NCBI GenBank assembly: GCA_938041945.1 | Contig: CALISC010000023.1 | Coordinates: forward strand, 1 to 8,743 | Reading direction: 5' to 3' | Length of the DNA stretch: 8,743 nucleotides | Source: an uncultured Acholeplasmataceae bacterium | GTDB taxonomy: Bacteria > Bacillota_I > Bacilli_A > Acholeplasmatales > Acholeplasmataceae | Shown here: positions 1-6,588 of the stretch, one piece after another | Position numbering within the stretch: position 1 is the stretch's first letter | Layout of the letters: every line of letters starts with the position of its first letter | Notes under the pieces: generated by a model | Seen by the model: the letters and a program-made list of their open reading frames with translations, nothing else | Told to the model about the DNA's origin: nothing | The model's database searches: none | Made by a program: the position numbers and the translations under genes

Positions 1-11
1 TCTTCCGATCT
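1..11. other. Illumina adapter remnant
   Basis: The first 11 bases, TCTTCCGATCT, are identical to the 3' end of the common Illumina TruSeq adapters. Their position at the extreme end of the sequence makes untrimmed adapter much likelier than genomic DNA. The true genomic sequence probably starts at about base 12. Confidence 0.85.
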
Positions 12-32
12 AAGTATAACACTTTAAAAAAT

Positions 33-51
33 AATTTTCAATTTTGAAAAA
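33..51 (-). terminator. possible weak terminator after the thioesterase gene
   Basis: Just past the thioesterase stop codon, TTTTCA (35-40) can pair with TGAAAA (45-50). On the minus strand this is followed by a T-rich run. The stem is short and made almost entirely of A-T pairs, so this is only a candidate. Confidence 0.3.
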
Positions 52-570
52 TTAAAAATCAAAAACTAAAACTTCCTTATCTTTTTCTGGAAACTCACTT
101 TCCATAGTTTCGCCAATTGAGTGCCCTGAAGTAGTTATTTCCTTAATTTTTGACGGTTTGACAAAGACAAAAATACCTTCTGCTTCTGCACATTTTTCCT
201 GGTTTTCAGTAAAAATAACTGAACGCGCTGAGAAGTATTTTTCGCCCATAGTTAAAACTTTAGCAAAAGCAAAATGCAAGCGAGCGGTTAATACTGGTTT
301 TAGAAACTTAACTTTTAAACTACCAGTCATCGCTAGTTTTTCTGGAAAATAAGGGGTATAAGCGCGGCAAGCCAGTTCATCTAAAATAGCAGAAATCGCA
401 CCACCGTGAGTTATTCCGCTGTAGCTTTGCTGAAACTCAGTTGAAGAAAAACAAGAATATAGTGTGTGGTCGCTAAGCGCAAATATCTTTAAGTTTAAGT
501 CAGATGACCTACTACCGCAAACCAAGCAGTTTTTCGCATTTGCGAGTTTTTGGGTTAATTTACTTAGCAT
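52..570 (-). CDS. PaaI-family hotdog thioesterase
   Basis: A 172-residue protein of the single hotdog-fold 4HBT/PaaI type, which hydrolyses acyl-CoA thioesters in the cytoplasm; the substrate cannot be told from sequence. Visible features are an N-terminal CLVCGSRSSDLNLK segment (the CxxCG plus N-x-x-L lead-in seen in many family members), the central motif THGGAISAILDE, where HGG and the following Asp/Glu form the usual active-site region on the hotdog helix, and the strand LKVKFLKPV. About 35 residues beyond the core at the C-terminus are not recognisable. The ATG at 570 has AAGGA 6-7 nt upstream. It follows tRNA-Lys on the same strand but is separated from it by a strong hairpin only about 12 bp before its ribosome binding site, so no separate promoter fits between them. 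Expression may depend on read-through. Family assignment is firm; the specific role is unknown. Confidence 0.8.
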   Translation of the reverse strand: MLSKLTQKLANAKNCLVCGSRSSDLNLKIFALSDHTLYSCFSSTEFQQSYSGITHGGAISAILDELACRAYTPYFPEKLAMTGSLKVKFLKPVLTARLHFAFAKVLTMGEKYFSARSVIFTENQEKCAEAEGIFVFVKPSKIKEITTSGHSIGETMESEFPEKDKEVLVFDF

Positions 571-584
571 ATTTGTTCCTTAAT

Positions 585-618
585 AAAAAATCGCTTAAGT
601 GATCGTAAGCGATTTTGT
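585..618 (-). terminator. Rho-independent terminator behind tRNA-Lys
   Basis: A perfect 11-bp stem is formed by 587-597 (AAAATCGCTTA) and 606-616 (TAAGCGATTTT) around an 8-base loop. Read on the minus strand it ends in a run of six T, a classic intrinsic terminator for the tRNA transcript. The A/T-flanked stem could also act on the plus strand. Confidence 0.8.
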
Positions 619-630
619 ATTTTAAATCCG

Positions 631-705
631 TACCCGCTTAGGGACTCGAACCCTAGACCCTCTGATTAAGAGTCAGATGCTCTAACCAAACTGAGCTAAG
701 CGGGC
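631..705 (-). tRNA. tRNA-Lys(CTT)
   Basis: The minus strand folds as a full cloverleaf of 75 nt: acceptor GCCCGCT/AGCGGGT (with a terminal G-U pair), D-arm GCTC/GAGC, anticodon stem TCTGA/TCAGA with loop CTCTTAA giving anticodon CTT (reads AAG, lysine), variable loop, and T-arm TAGGG-TTCGAGT-CCCTA. The discriminator base is A. CCA is not encoded; CGG follows. It has its own promoter upstream and a terminator downstream. Confidence 0.95.
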
Positions 706-714
706 ATTTCTTAA

Positions 715-743
715 ATTATATTTCAATTAAAATAAATATGCAA
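715..743 (-). promoter_or_regulatory. sigma-A-type promoter of tRNA-Lys
   Basis: On the minus strand, TTGCAT (738-743) and TATAAT (715-720) are separated by exactly 17 bp. The mature tRNA 5' end lies 9 bp downstream of the -10 box. The tRNA can therefore be transcribed independently of metK. Confidence 0.75.
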
Positions 744-759
744 ATATTTAAAAAATCGC

Positions 760-1899
760 TTAAAGAAGTTTTTGAAACAACGAAACTGAATCTAGTTTTT
801 CCCAAGGAAACTCAGGATTGCCAAAATGACCAGAAATCGCTGTTTTTGAGTAAATTGGTTGTTTTAAATTAAGTTTTTTAATGATACCTTTAGGCGAAAG
901 GTTAAAGTTTGCTTTGATAAACTCAAACAGTTTTTGTTCAAGTTCTTGGTTTTTACCGTCGTCCAAAGTAATAAATAAAGAAGTTGGTTGAGCAACTCCG
1001 ATACAGTAAGAAATTTCAATAGTCGCGCGGTGTGCGAGTTTAGCAGCAACTATATTTTTAGCCAAGTATCTAGCCATGTAAGAGGCTGAACGGTCTACTT
1101 TTGAAGGGTCTTTACCACTAAAAGCGCCACCTCCATGAGGTGCGGTTCCGCCGTAGGTATCTACAATAATTTTACGGCCGGTTAAACCTGAGTCTCCGTG
1201 TGGTCCACCAATTACAAAGCGGCCGGTCGCGTTGATAAAAATCTGGGTGTTTTTAGTAATTAAGTGTTCAGGAATAATTGCCTTGATTACGTGAGTTTTG
1301 ATGGCTTTTTTTAACTCGTTTAAGTCAATTTCGGGTTCATGTTGAGCAGACACCACAATAGCGGTAATTTCTTTTAGTTCGCCTAAATCCGTAAACTTAG
1401 CCGTAACCTGAGTTTTTCCGTCTGGTCTAAGGCCTTTAACTATACCTTGTTTTCTGACTTCAGTAAGTCTACGAGAAAGTTTATGCGCAAAGTAAATACA
1501 AGGCGGCAAATACTCAGGAGTTGTATCTTCTGCATATCCAAACATAATGCCTTGGTCACCCGCACCTTGATCTTCTTTGTCAACACCAAGCGCGATGTCT
1601 GGAGACTGAGTTTTGATTTTAACTAAATACTCAATGTCTTCGGCTGAAAACATAAGTTTAGGATCGGTGTAGCCGATTTCTTTAATCGCGGCTTTGGCAA
1701 GTTTAGCGTAGTCAAAGGTAGAATTAGCCGTAACTTCGCCAAAAATTAAACAAAAATTAGTAGTTAAAGCAACTTCCACCGCACATCTTGCGTTTTCGTC
1801 TTTTGCAATGACTGCGTCTAAGATGTAGTCAGCGATTTTATCGGCAATTTTGTCAGGATGTCCTTCGCAAACCGATTCAGATGTAAAATAATAACTCAT
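760..1899 (-). CDS. metK: S-adenosylmethionine synthetase (methionine adenosyltransferase)
   Basis: Makes S-adenosylmethionine from methionine and ATP in the cytoplasm, releasing phosphate and pyrophosphate; it acts as a tetramer with Mg and K ions. The 379 residues match the usual bacterial length of about 380-400. Visible motifs are the N-terminal FTSESVCEGHPDKIADKIAD with its catalytic His, GEVT, the first family signature GAGDQGIMFGYA, GRFVIGGPHGDSGLTGRKII, and the second signature GGGAFSGKDPSKVDRS with nucleotide- and phosphate-binding Lys and Asp. The C-terminal GHFG is intact. The ATG at 1899 has AGGAG 9 nt upstream. The gap to the upstream membrane-protein gene is only 47 bp, too short for a SAM riboswitch or T-box, so it is probably co-transcribed from the pgpA promoter. 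No anomalies. Confidence 0.98.
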   Translation of the reverse strand: MSYYFTSESVCEGHPDKIADKIADYILDAVIAKDENARCAVEVALTTNFCLIFGEVTANSTFDYAKLAKAAIKEIGYTDPKLMFSAEDIEYLVKIKTQSPDIALGVDKEDQGAGDQGIMFGYAEDTTPEYLPPCIYFAHKLSRRLTEVRKQGIVKGLRPDGKTQVTAKFTDLGELKEITAIVVSAQHEPEIDLNELKKAIKTHVIKAIIPEHLITKNTQIFINATGRFVIGGPHGDSGLTGRKIIVDTYGGTAPHGGGAFSGKDPSKVDRSASYMARYLAKNIVAAKLAHRATIEISYCIGVAQPTSLFITLDDGKNQELEQKLFEFIKANFNLSPKGIIKKLNLKQPIYSKTAISGHFGNPEFPWEKLDSVSLFQKLL

Positions 1900-1946
1900 T
1901 TAATTTTTCTCCTTAGTCTAAATTAAAATATGTTTAAAAAATTTAA

Positions 1947-3311
1947 CTACTCATTGTACAGTGTTTCAAACTCTTGGTTAAAATCAATAAAGCGAGTAAA
2001 GATGTCTTCAGAGATAAAATACCTAAAAGTTTCTTTAAAATGAGCAATAGTTTCGCTGTGTGAGCAGGCAGTTTTGTAGGCTGTTGACATGCGCATAATG
2101 CAGTAGATGTCTGCGGTTAAAATAATTTGGGAAATCACAGTATTTTGAATTTGATTTTGTTTTTCCACAAAAGTTTTAGAAATTCCTGATTCTATTGAAG
2201 TTCTGACAATCTCTACTGCTTTTTTAGCCAACTGAATACGCTTTGCGATTACCGCACCATTTTGAACTTTAGTAGTTAACTCACTTTGCGAAAGACTTTT
2301 TAAAGTCTCTTGATTAAGCAAAGCAGTGAAGTTAGCGTGGTTATCTAGATATTGACAGTAACTTACCAAAGTGTTTAAGTTAGCAACAGACAGTCCCATT
2401 AGTTCACCTAAACGGTTGGCAATTTTGGTTAAAAACTCAAGATAAGAAATATCTGTCAAGGCTGAGTTTAAAACAACTCCAAACAGGTCTGAGGTTAGCG
2501 AGATAAACTCATCTTGCAGGCGAGCACGTTGCACTTTTTCGTGAATTCGGTCGTGCTGAATAGTTTCAGAAATTATGGTAAGTGCCCTTAAAACAAGTGA
2601 ATACAAAATAAAGACTAAAGACCTTAAAATAACGTCTACGAGTGAGTTTAGCAGGTCTTTTAGATCAGTAAACGCATAAAAACGATTGGTGACAAAAATA
2701 TGCATTATCGTTAAAATTCCAAAAAGGAAAGCAGCACTATAAGAAAAAGCCTTGCGGTCTTGGTATAGACAAATTATGGTTAAAACTACATAAAACAAAG
2801 AGTACGAAAAGGTTTCTAGCACCACAAAAGCAAGCGATTTATTTTGGTAAAGCCCGTTTCTAAAAAAAAGCGGTGTGATGTTGACTTTTAAGTAAAATAA
2901 GGAAACTGCGATAAAAAGGTAAGAAATAATAAAGTACTGAGCGAGTTTTTGTTTATGGATTGCCACATCTCTGTTTTGCGTTTGACTGCCTTTACTTGGT
3001 TGAATCATACGTTTCAGCAAAAAGTTGAAAACAAACAAAAACGGAAAGGTAGCAACAGTAATTGACCAGTTGACAATTGTGCGGTTTTGAACAACTTTAG
3101 GGTCAAGTCCTTCAAGACCAATTTTACTCAAAGAAATGATTAGCATCAACAAAAATAAAAATAAGTTAAATAGAAAAATAATGTTCTTAATTACAGTATT
3201 TCGTCTGGTTAAAACATTTAAATCGTCTGTAATAACAACATTATTTTCAAAACCAAAAAGTTTGGAGAAACTTTTTGAAATTAAATTTTTAAATTTTTTG
3301 GGTTGAACCAA
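1947..3311 (-). CDS. six-TM membrane protein with degenerate HD-GYP-like C-terminal domain
   Basis: A 454-residue protein I cannot name. About six hydrophobic segments lie near residues 42-62, 80-100, 124-143, 159-183, 191-208 and 224-245. A charged linker follows (about 250-270), then a cytoplasmic all-helical part. The final stretch, around ADIYCIMRMSTAYKTACSHSE (residues 400-420) and on to FTRFIDFNQEF, follows the spacing of the end of HD-GYP domains (ADxYDALTSxRPYR-A-S-xEA, then a helix). The metal-binding HD pair and the GYP triplet are absent, so if related it would be catalytically inactive, perhaps a sensor or scaffold. No ATG is usable before the first TM segment. TTG at 3311 is the best start but lacks a clear Shine-Dalgarno, so the N-terminus is uncertain. 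It lies 36 bp downstream of pgpA and 47 bp upstream of metK, so it is likely in one operon with both. Confidence 0.75.
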   Translation of the reverse strand: MVQPKKFKNLISKSFSKLFGFENNVVITDDLNVLTRRNTVIKNIIFLFNLFLFLLMLIISLSKIGLEGLDPKVVQNRTIVNWSITVATFPFLFVFNFLLKRMIQPSKGSQTQNRDVAIHKQKLAQYFIISYLFIAVSLFYLKVNITPLFFRNGLYQNKSLAFVVLETFSYSLFYVVLTIICLYQDRKAFSYSAAFLFGILTIMHIFVTNRFYAFTDLKDLLNSLVDVILRSLVFILYSLVLRALTIISETIQHDRIHEKVQRARLQDEFISLTSDLFGVVLNSALTDISYLEFLTKIANRLGELMGLSVANLNTLVSYCQYLDNHANFTALLNQETLKSLSQSELTTKVQNGAVIAKRIQLAKKAVEIVRTSIESGISKTFVEKQNQIQNTVISQIILTADIYCIMRMSTAYKTACSHSETIAHFKETFRYFISEDIFTRFIDFNQEFETLYNE

Positions 3312-3347
3312 AGGTGTAAGAATTACTTCAAAAACAGTTTAGATAAA

Positions 3348-3884
3348 CTATTTTTGTTGAGCAAGTACAGTGTTTTCAGTTAAGATTTGAGCAACACGGA
3401 CAGCCGCAGTTGCAGCAATCGCGCCAACTATATCGTCAAGGAAGGTGTGGCAAACTCCGTCTTTTTTACCATCTTCATTTAAACGGTTAACAAGTCCATG
3501 TTTGTTAACGTCAATGTCGCCAAAGTTAGTTTTGCCAATTGTTCCATACATTCCAGATAAGTCAAGCGCAAAAGTCTCGTCAATTCCAAAAAGTCCAAGG
3601 TCTTGTTCAATGATATCTTGAATTGGGCCTTCTAGCAGTTTCTTTTCGGCAGCAATGTCAATAGCAATTCCAAGTTGTACAAAATGAAAAACATCTCTTA
3701 GTGAAAGAATTTTTTCAACAGATTCTGTGCAAAGTTCAAAAGGAATATTTTTGATGTATTTAGATTGTTGTAAATAAGCGATTTCAGCGATGTCTTTAAC
3801 TGATACTCCTCTTTTTTCAAGAGCAGCGATATTTAGTTTAAGCATTTCTGGTCTACTAAAGATAATTTGTGGTTTTTTGTTCAT
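3348..3884 (-). CDS. phosphatidylglycerophosphatase A family protein (YutG-like)
   Basis: 178 residues of the PgpA family, the enzymes that remove phosphate from phosphatidylglycerophosphate to give phosphatidylglycerol. The Gram-positive YutG-type proteins are soluble-looking and their exact substrate is less settled. Visible features are LGIAIDIAAEKK (about 72-83), LGLFGIDETFALDLSGMYGTIGKTNFGDID (about 97-126), and the highly conserved acidic C-terminal motif GVCHTFLDDIVGAIAATAAVR with the paired Asp residues that probably bind metal. There is no convincing membrane span. The ATG at 3884 has AGGGGGAA just upstream. It is the first gene of a minus-strand unit with the membrane protein and metK, driven by the divergent promoter at 3909-3936. 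Confidence 0.85.
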   Translation of the reverse strand: MNKKPQIIFSRPEMLKLNIAALEKRGVSVKDIAEIAYLQQSKYIKNIPFELCTESVEKILSLRDVFHFVQLGIAIDIAAEKKLLEGPIQDIIEQDLGLFGIDETFALDLSGMYGTIGKTNFGDIDVNKHGLVNRLNEDGKKDGVCHTFLDDIVGAIAATAAVRVAQILTENTVLAQQK

Positions 3885-3906
3885 ATTTCCCCCTACATAT
3901 ACTTTT

Positions 3907-3955
3907 TAATTATAGCACTCGAAGGCCTGAATTCAGATATTGAATGCTATAATTA
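3907..3955. promoter_or_regulatory. symmetric divergent promoters of pgpA and the fur-like gene
   Basis: TAATTATAGCA (3907-3917) and TGCTATAATTA (3945-3955) form a perfect 11-bp inverted repeat. Each arm is an extended -10 box (TGCTATAAT), one facing each gene. A perfect 10-bp palindrome, CTGAATTCAG (3927-3936), sits at the centre where both -35 regions would fall (CTGAAT, 15-16 bp from each -10). The symmetry suggests an operator, possibly for the adjacent Fur-family protein. Promoter function is likely; the operator role is inferred. Confidence 0.65.
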
Positions 3956-3975
3956 GTTAGAAAAAAGGGAGTTTT

Positions 3976-4353
3976 ATGCAGTTTACTAAGAAAAGAAAAC
4001 TAGTTTACGATATTTTAAAAGATACGGCTAAACCTGCGTCTGTTGAACAAATTTACGCAAAATTGCTGGAGTTTGACATCAACATCTCAACTATCTACAG
4101 GGCTCTTGATTTTCTTACACAAAATAAATTAGTTGAACATATTATGCTAGATAAAACTGCCTACTTTTTTGTCAAAAAAGATAAACACACTCACTACATG
4201 ATTTGCGAAAAATGCCAAAATATGTTGGAAATTGACTGTAAGGTTTTGAACCTAATTAAAGATGCGATAGAACTACAAAACTTCACACCCAAAAGCCATG
4301 AACTTACAGTTTATGGCTACTGCTCTGAGTGTAGTTTAAAAGTTAATAAATAA
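3976..4353 (+). CDS. Fur/PerR-family metal-dependent repressor
   Basis: 125 residues, slightly short for the family (usually 135-150) because of a trimmed N-terminus. The winged-helix DNA-binding part is residues 1-65, with recognition helix ISTIYRALDFLTQNKLV (37-53). The dimerisation domain has the metal-ligand cluster HTHYMICEKC (H71, H73, C77, C80) and C-terminal YGYCSEC (C116, C119). The two CxxC pairs are the structural zinc site and H71/H73/H108 are candidate regulatory ligands. It could sense iron, peroxide, zinc or manganese; the sequence does not decide between Fur, PerR and Zur. The ATG at 3976 has GGGAG 4 nt upstream. It is transcribed divergently from pgpA from a palindromic promoter it may itself bind. 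queT follows on the same strand. Confidence 0.9.
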   Translation: MQFTKKRKLVYDILKDTAKPASVEQIYAKLLEFDINISTIYRALDFLTQNKLVEHIMLDKTAYFFVKKDKHTHYMICEKCQNMLEIDCKVLNLIKDAIELQNFTPKSHELTVYGYCSECSLKVNK

Positions 4354-4372
4354 GTTTTTTAAATAACTTAAA

Positions 4373-4410
4373 TGCTGTATTCCAGAACACCAGCAAAATA
4401 AAAACGGGAA
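4373..4410 (+). promoter_or_regulatory. candidate preQ1-I riboswitch in the queT leader
   Basis: An H-type pseudoknot fits the class I preQ1 aptamer. P1 is TGCTG (4373-4377) with CAGCA (4391-4395). The loop starts with U4378 and ends with C4390 directly before the P1 3' strand, the positions that contact preQ1. CAG (4383-4385) can form P2 with C4405 and G4407. The tail AAATAAAAA (4396-4404) is the A-rich strand. The P2 3' strand overlaps GGGA just before the queT start codon, which implies ligand-dependent block of translation. Known preQ1-I elements commonly precede queuosine genes. Assigned by hand without a covariance-model score. Confidence 0.6.
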
Positions 4411-4899
4411 ATGAATAAACGAAGAAAAACCTTAAAATTACTCGCGATAAACTCAGCAATAGCTGCTGTTTATTTTGTGCTAACTGTGTTGTTAGAACCT
4501 TTTTCTTATGGACAAATTCAGTTCAGAATAAGCGAAATTTTAATGGTTTTGGTATTTATCAATTTCAAAGCAGCGCCAGGTATAATTTTAGGTTGCTTTA
4601 CTGCTAACTTATTTAGTCCGTTTGGCGTTTGGGATATAGTTTTTGGCACACTTGCAACAGTAGTTTGCCTAGGTTTGATGTTTGTGCTTAAAAAAAATAT
4701 ATTTGTAGCATTGCTTGTGCCAACTGTTTTAGGTAGTGCTATTGTTGCTATGATGCTGATGTTTATTTTAGGTTTGCCTTTTTTAGCAACTTTTGTGTAT
4801 GTGGTTATTGGAGAAGGGGCAGTGCTTTATTTAATTGGCGTGCCTTTTTACTATATAGTTCAAAAAAACGAAATCGGAGAGACTTTAAAAGAATTGTAA
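4411..4899 (+). CDS. queT: QueT-family queuosine-precursor transporter
   Basis: A 162-residue integral membrane protein of the QueT family (COG4708), S-components of energy-coupling-factor transporters that import queuine/preQ1-type precursors for tRNA queuosine modification. Hydrophobic helices are visible around 11-29, 44-64, 74-92, 95-118 and 120-148. Family motifs are AAVYFVLT, the short loop PFSYGQIQFRISE (30-42), GCFTANLFSPFGVWDIVFGTLAT (about 61-83), and GEGAVLY near the end. Length matches the family. The ATG at 4411 follows a candidate preQ1 riboswitch whose pseudoknot covers the only Shine-Dalgarno-like GGGA, supporting both the start choice and the function. It ends 21 bp from the convergent PIN-like gene. 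Confidence 0.9.
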   Translation: MNKRRKTLKLLAINSAIAAVYFVLTVLLEPFSYGQIQFRISEILMVLVFINFKAAPGIILGCFTANLFSPFGVWDIVFGTLATVVCLGLMFVLKKNIFVALLVPTVLGSAIVAMMLMFILGLPFLATFVYVVIGEGAVLYLIGVPFYYIVQKNEIGETLKEL

Positions 4900-4920
4900 A
4901 TCATTGTTAAGACATGCAGT

Positions 4921-5511
4921 TTATTTACAAGGAAAATAGTTTTGCTTATTTAGATTTTTAAAGTTTTCTAAATATTCACAAAAAGTACTTGGACCAATTT
5001 TTCTTTTAATTTTGAGCATACTTTGCCAAATATCTTCGCCTTCTTGTTTTGTTATTATTTCGTTTTGCAAAGCCATAGTCAAAATGTCGCCAGTTGTTAT
5101 AAACTCTAGGTTATATTGTTTTATATACCTACAAATATCTCTTAAATTATTGCTGGCCAATAATCCATCTTTGATTTTAGCAAGCGCAATACAAATTGCT
5201 TCGCCTTTACCAATTACCTTGCAGTTTTTACCACTAGTTAATCCCAAATATAGATTAAATTCATCTGAATTTATCTCAACAGTTTGAATTTTTGCATCAG
5301 TTCTTTTAATAAAATCATCTAGTTTTGCCTTTAAAAATCTAACTGCTGGTTTGTCTAATTCTGCGTATACTTGCTCCGGGATAACAATTTTTCGTTTAAA
5401 CAGTTTTTCTAAGATATTCGTCTTTTCAACCAACAAAAAGGAAGATAAACAATCTGTATCAAAATATACATCTTTATTCAAACTCGGGTGTTTGTTTTTC
5501 ATCAATTCCAT
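4921..5511 (-). CDS. PIN-like domain protein of the ImmA/XRE module
   Basis: A 196-residue protein with a PIN-type ribonuclease layout. Features are an early strand with acidic residues VYFDTDCLSSFL (D18, D20), then IPEQVYAEL (E47, E51), then GKGEAICIALA (E104), then LLASNNLRDICRY (N121/N122, D125), the usual order D, E, GEAEAI, NN-x-RD of this fold. A helical C-terminus (about 140-196) is extra. PIN proteins cut RNA with Mg or Mn and often act as toxins. Here the gene is last in the XRE-ImmA-PIN series. Its start overlaps the end of the ImmA gene (by 38 bp from the ATG at 5511, or 29 bp from Met4 at 5502), so the two are translationally coupled. No strong Shine-Dalgarno decides between these starts. 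Fold assignment is by motif only; the toxin role is inferred. Confidence 0.7.
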   Translation of the reverse strand: MELMKNKHPSLNKDVYFDTDCLSSFLLVEKTNILEKLFKRKIVIPEQVYAELDKPAVRFLKAKLDDFIKRTDAKIQTVEINSDEFNLYLGLTSGKNCKVIGKGEAICIALAKIKDGLLASNNLRDICRYIKQYNLEFITTGDILTMALQNEIITKQEGEDIWQSMLKIKRKIGPSTFCEYLENFKNLNKQNYFPCK

Positions 5512-6229
5512 ATACTAAATCTACTCTCATCGCATCCAACAATAACTCTTCGTATTTATTTTCAGAAATTTTTTCCTTTTCGCGTAGTTTGTTTGCTAAA
5601 GCAATGTAGTGTCTAAGTACAGTTGCTTTATTTGCTTCATTTGGAAAATAAAGTGATGTATCGTATCCTAATTTCCTTGCTTCTGTGCTAACTATTATTT
5701 CTTTCATTTCTTTTAACTCTTTTTCGTCTATAAAGTCTTCGCCTTTTAATCTATAAAGCATTGCTTTATGACTAACTCCAAAATACTGCTCTAACTCAAT
5801 TACATCTGCTATTGTTAACTTCGCTGATTTGTTTTTAACTCTGAATTTATTTATCATTTCACGCAGTGAAATTTGCGGAATTAAAAAATATGATGCAAAG
5901 GTTTCGGCATCATTTTCTGTTTTGTTGTCTTTTGCAATATTTAAAGGACTTACTGTACTTATAGCAGGCTCTCCGTAATATAGATGGTAAAGTTCATGTG
6001 CTAAAGAAAAGTTTTGTCTTCCTAGAGACATTTTGGAGTTTATCGCAATTAAACAAGATAATTTGCCTTTAAAGCAAGCACCACTAATGTTGTTACTAAG
6101 TGGATATAAAACTAATGTTAAGTTTTCAATAACTTGAGTTAATTTAATAGGGTCGAGCGGACTGTAGTTATCTTGACTGAGTTTTTTTCTAAGTTCTTCT
6201 GCTTTATCTCTTAGTTCCGTCTTGTTCAT
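5474..6229 (-). CDS. ImmA/IrrE-family metallopeptidase
   Basis: A zinc metallopeptidase of the ImmA/IrrE (COG2856) type, known to cleave a partner XRE repressor to induce mobile elements or stress genes. The gluzincin motif FSLAHELYHLYYGE contains HExxH (HELYH, residues 78-82 counted from the chosen start), and the third ligand lies in NDAETFASYFLIP (Glu about 109). The region after about 125 is helical and resembles the helical linker of such proteins. A longer reading from ATG 6262 is possible, but ATG 6229 (MNKTELRDK) has AGGGAAA about 9 nt upstream and the longer start has none, so I chose 251 residues. It overlaps the 3' end of the XRE gene by 26 bp and the start of the PIN gene by 29-38 bp. 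The obvious partner is the upstream XRE protein. Confidence 0.9.
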   Translation of the reverse strand: MNKTELRDKAEELRKKLSQDNYSPLDPIKLTQVIENLTLVLYPLSNNISGACFKGKLSCLIAINSKMSLGRQNFSLAHELYHLYYGEPAISTVSPLNIAKDNKTENDAETFASYFLIPQISLREMINKFRVKNKSAKLTIADVIELEQYFGVSHKAMLYRLKGEDFIDEKELKEMKEIIVSTEARKLGYDTSLYFPNEANKATVLRHYIALANKLREKEKISENKYEELLLDAMRVDLVYGIDEKQTPEFE

Positions 6230-6566
6230 CTTGAGTTTCCCTGTTAATTTCGTCCATTTCAAATTGATTTAGAACAATTTTGTTAATTACAGAAAGCGAT
6301 TCTAAATCTTCGGGTGTAGTTTCTTTTGCTCTAAAAGAAATTGTTAAATTGGGTGTTAATTCATTTTTGTTCAAGATATCTTTAAACGGACAACAAAATA
6401 AAGTTGATAGTTTTTCAAGCACATATAAACTAATATTTCTTTCACCTTTTTCAATTTTTGCGACCATGCTTTGATCTACAGAAAGAAACTGTGCTATGTT
6501 TGATTGGGTTAAACCAGACTTTTCTCTCAGTTGTTTAATTTTTTCACCAATTTTTATTAAATCCAT
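6204..6566 (-). CDS. XRE-family transcriptional regulator
   Basis: A 120-residue protein with an N-terminal Cro/C1-type helix-turn-helix: IGEKIKQLREKSGLTQSNIAQFLSVDQSMVAKIEKGERNISLYVLEKLSTLF (about 6-57). GLTQSNIAQFLSV is the helix-turn before recognition helix DQSMVAKIEKGER. The C-terminal half is charged and partly helical (PEDLESLSVINKIVLNQFEMDEINRE), a possible dimerisation and cleavage segment for the neighbouring ImmA. The ATG at 6566 has AGGAGA 9 nt upstream. It is the first gene of the XRE-ImmA-PIN operon. Palindromic TTGTCA sites upstream suggest autorepression. Confidence 0.9.
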   Translation of the reverse strand: MDLIKIGEKIKQLREKSGLTQSNIAQFLSVDQSMVAKIEKGERNISLYVLEKLSTLFCCPFKDILNKNELTPNLTISFRAKETTPEDLESLSVINKIVLNQFEMDEINRETQDEQDGTKR

Positions 6567-6588
6567 TTTAATTAAATCTCCTACAAAC

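Larger units (their letters stand above)
584..763. repeat. 15-bp direct repeat flanking the tRNA-Lys gene
   Basis: TAAAAAATCGCTTAA occurs at 584-598, inside the terminator stem, and again at 749-763, spanning the metK stop codon. The copies bracket the tRNA gene and its promoter exactly. This suggests that the tRNA cassette arose by insertion or duplication at an existing metK 3' end, but it could be coincidence in AT-rich DNA. Confidence 0.5.

Noticed and set aside
1900..1946. SAM riboswitch or T-box upstream of metK
   Set aside because: Only 47 bp separate metK from the upstream gene, with no conserved stems. Both element types are far longer.
3336..3349. AGTTTAGATAAACT palindrome behind pgpA as a terminator
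   Set aside because: A 6-bp A/T stem with a 2-base loop is not stable. The downstream gene is close and probably co-transcribed.
4894..4930. TTGTAAAT / ATTTACAA inverted repeat between queT and the PIN-like gene, as a bidirectional terminator
   Set aside because: The arms are only 8 A/T-rich base pairs with a 21-base loop, they overlap the stop codons, and no T-run follows on either strand.
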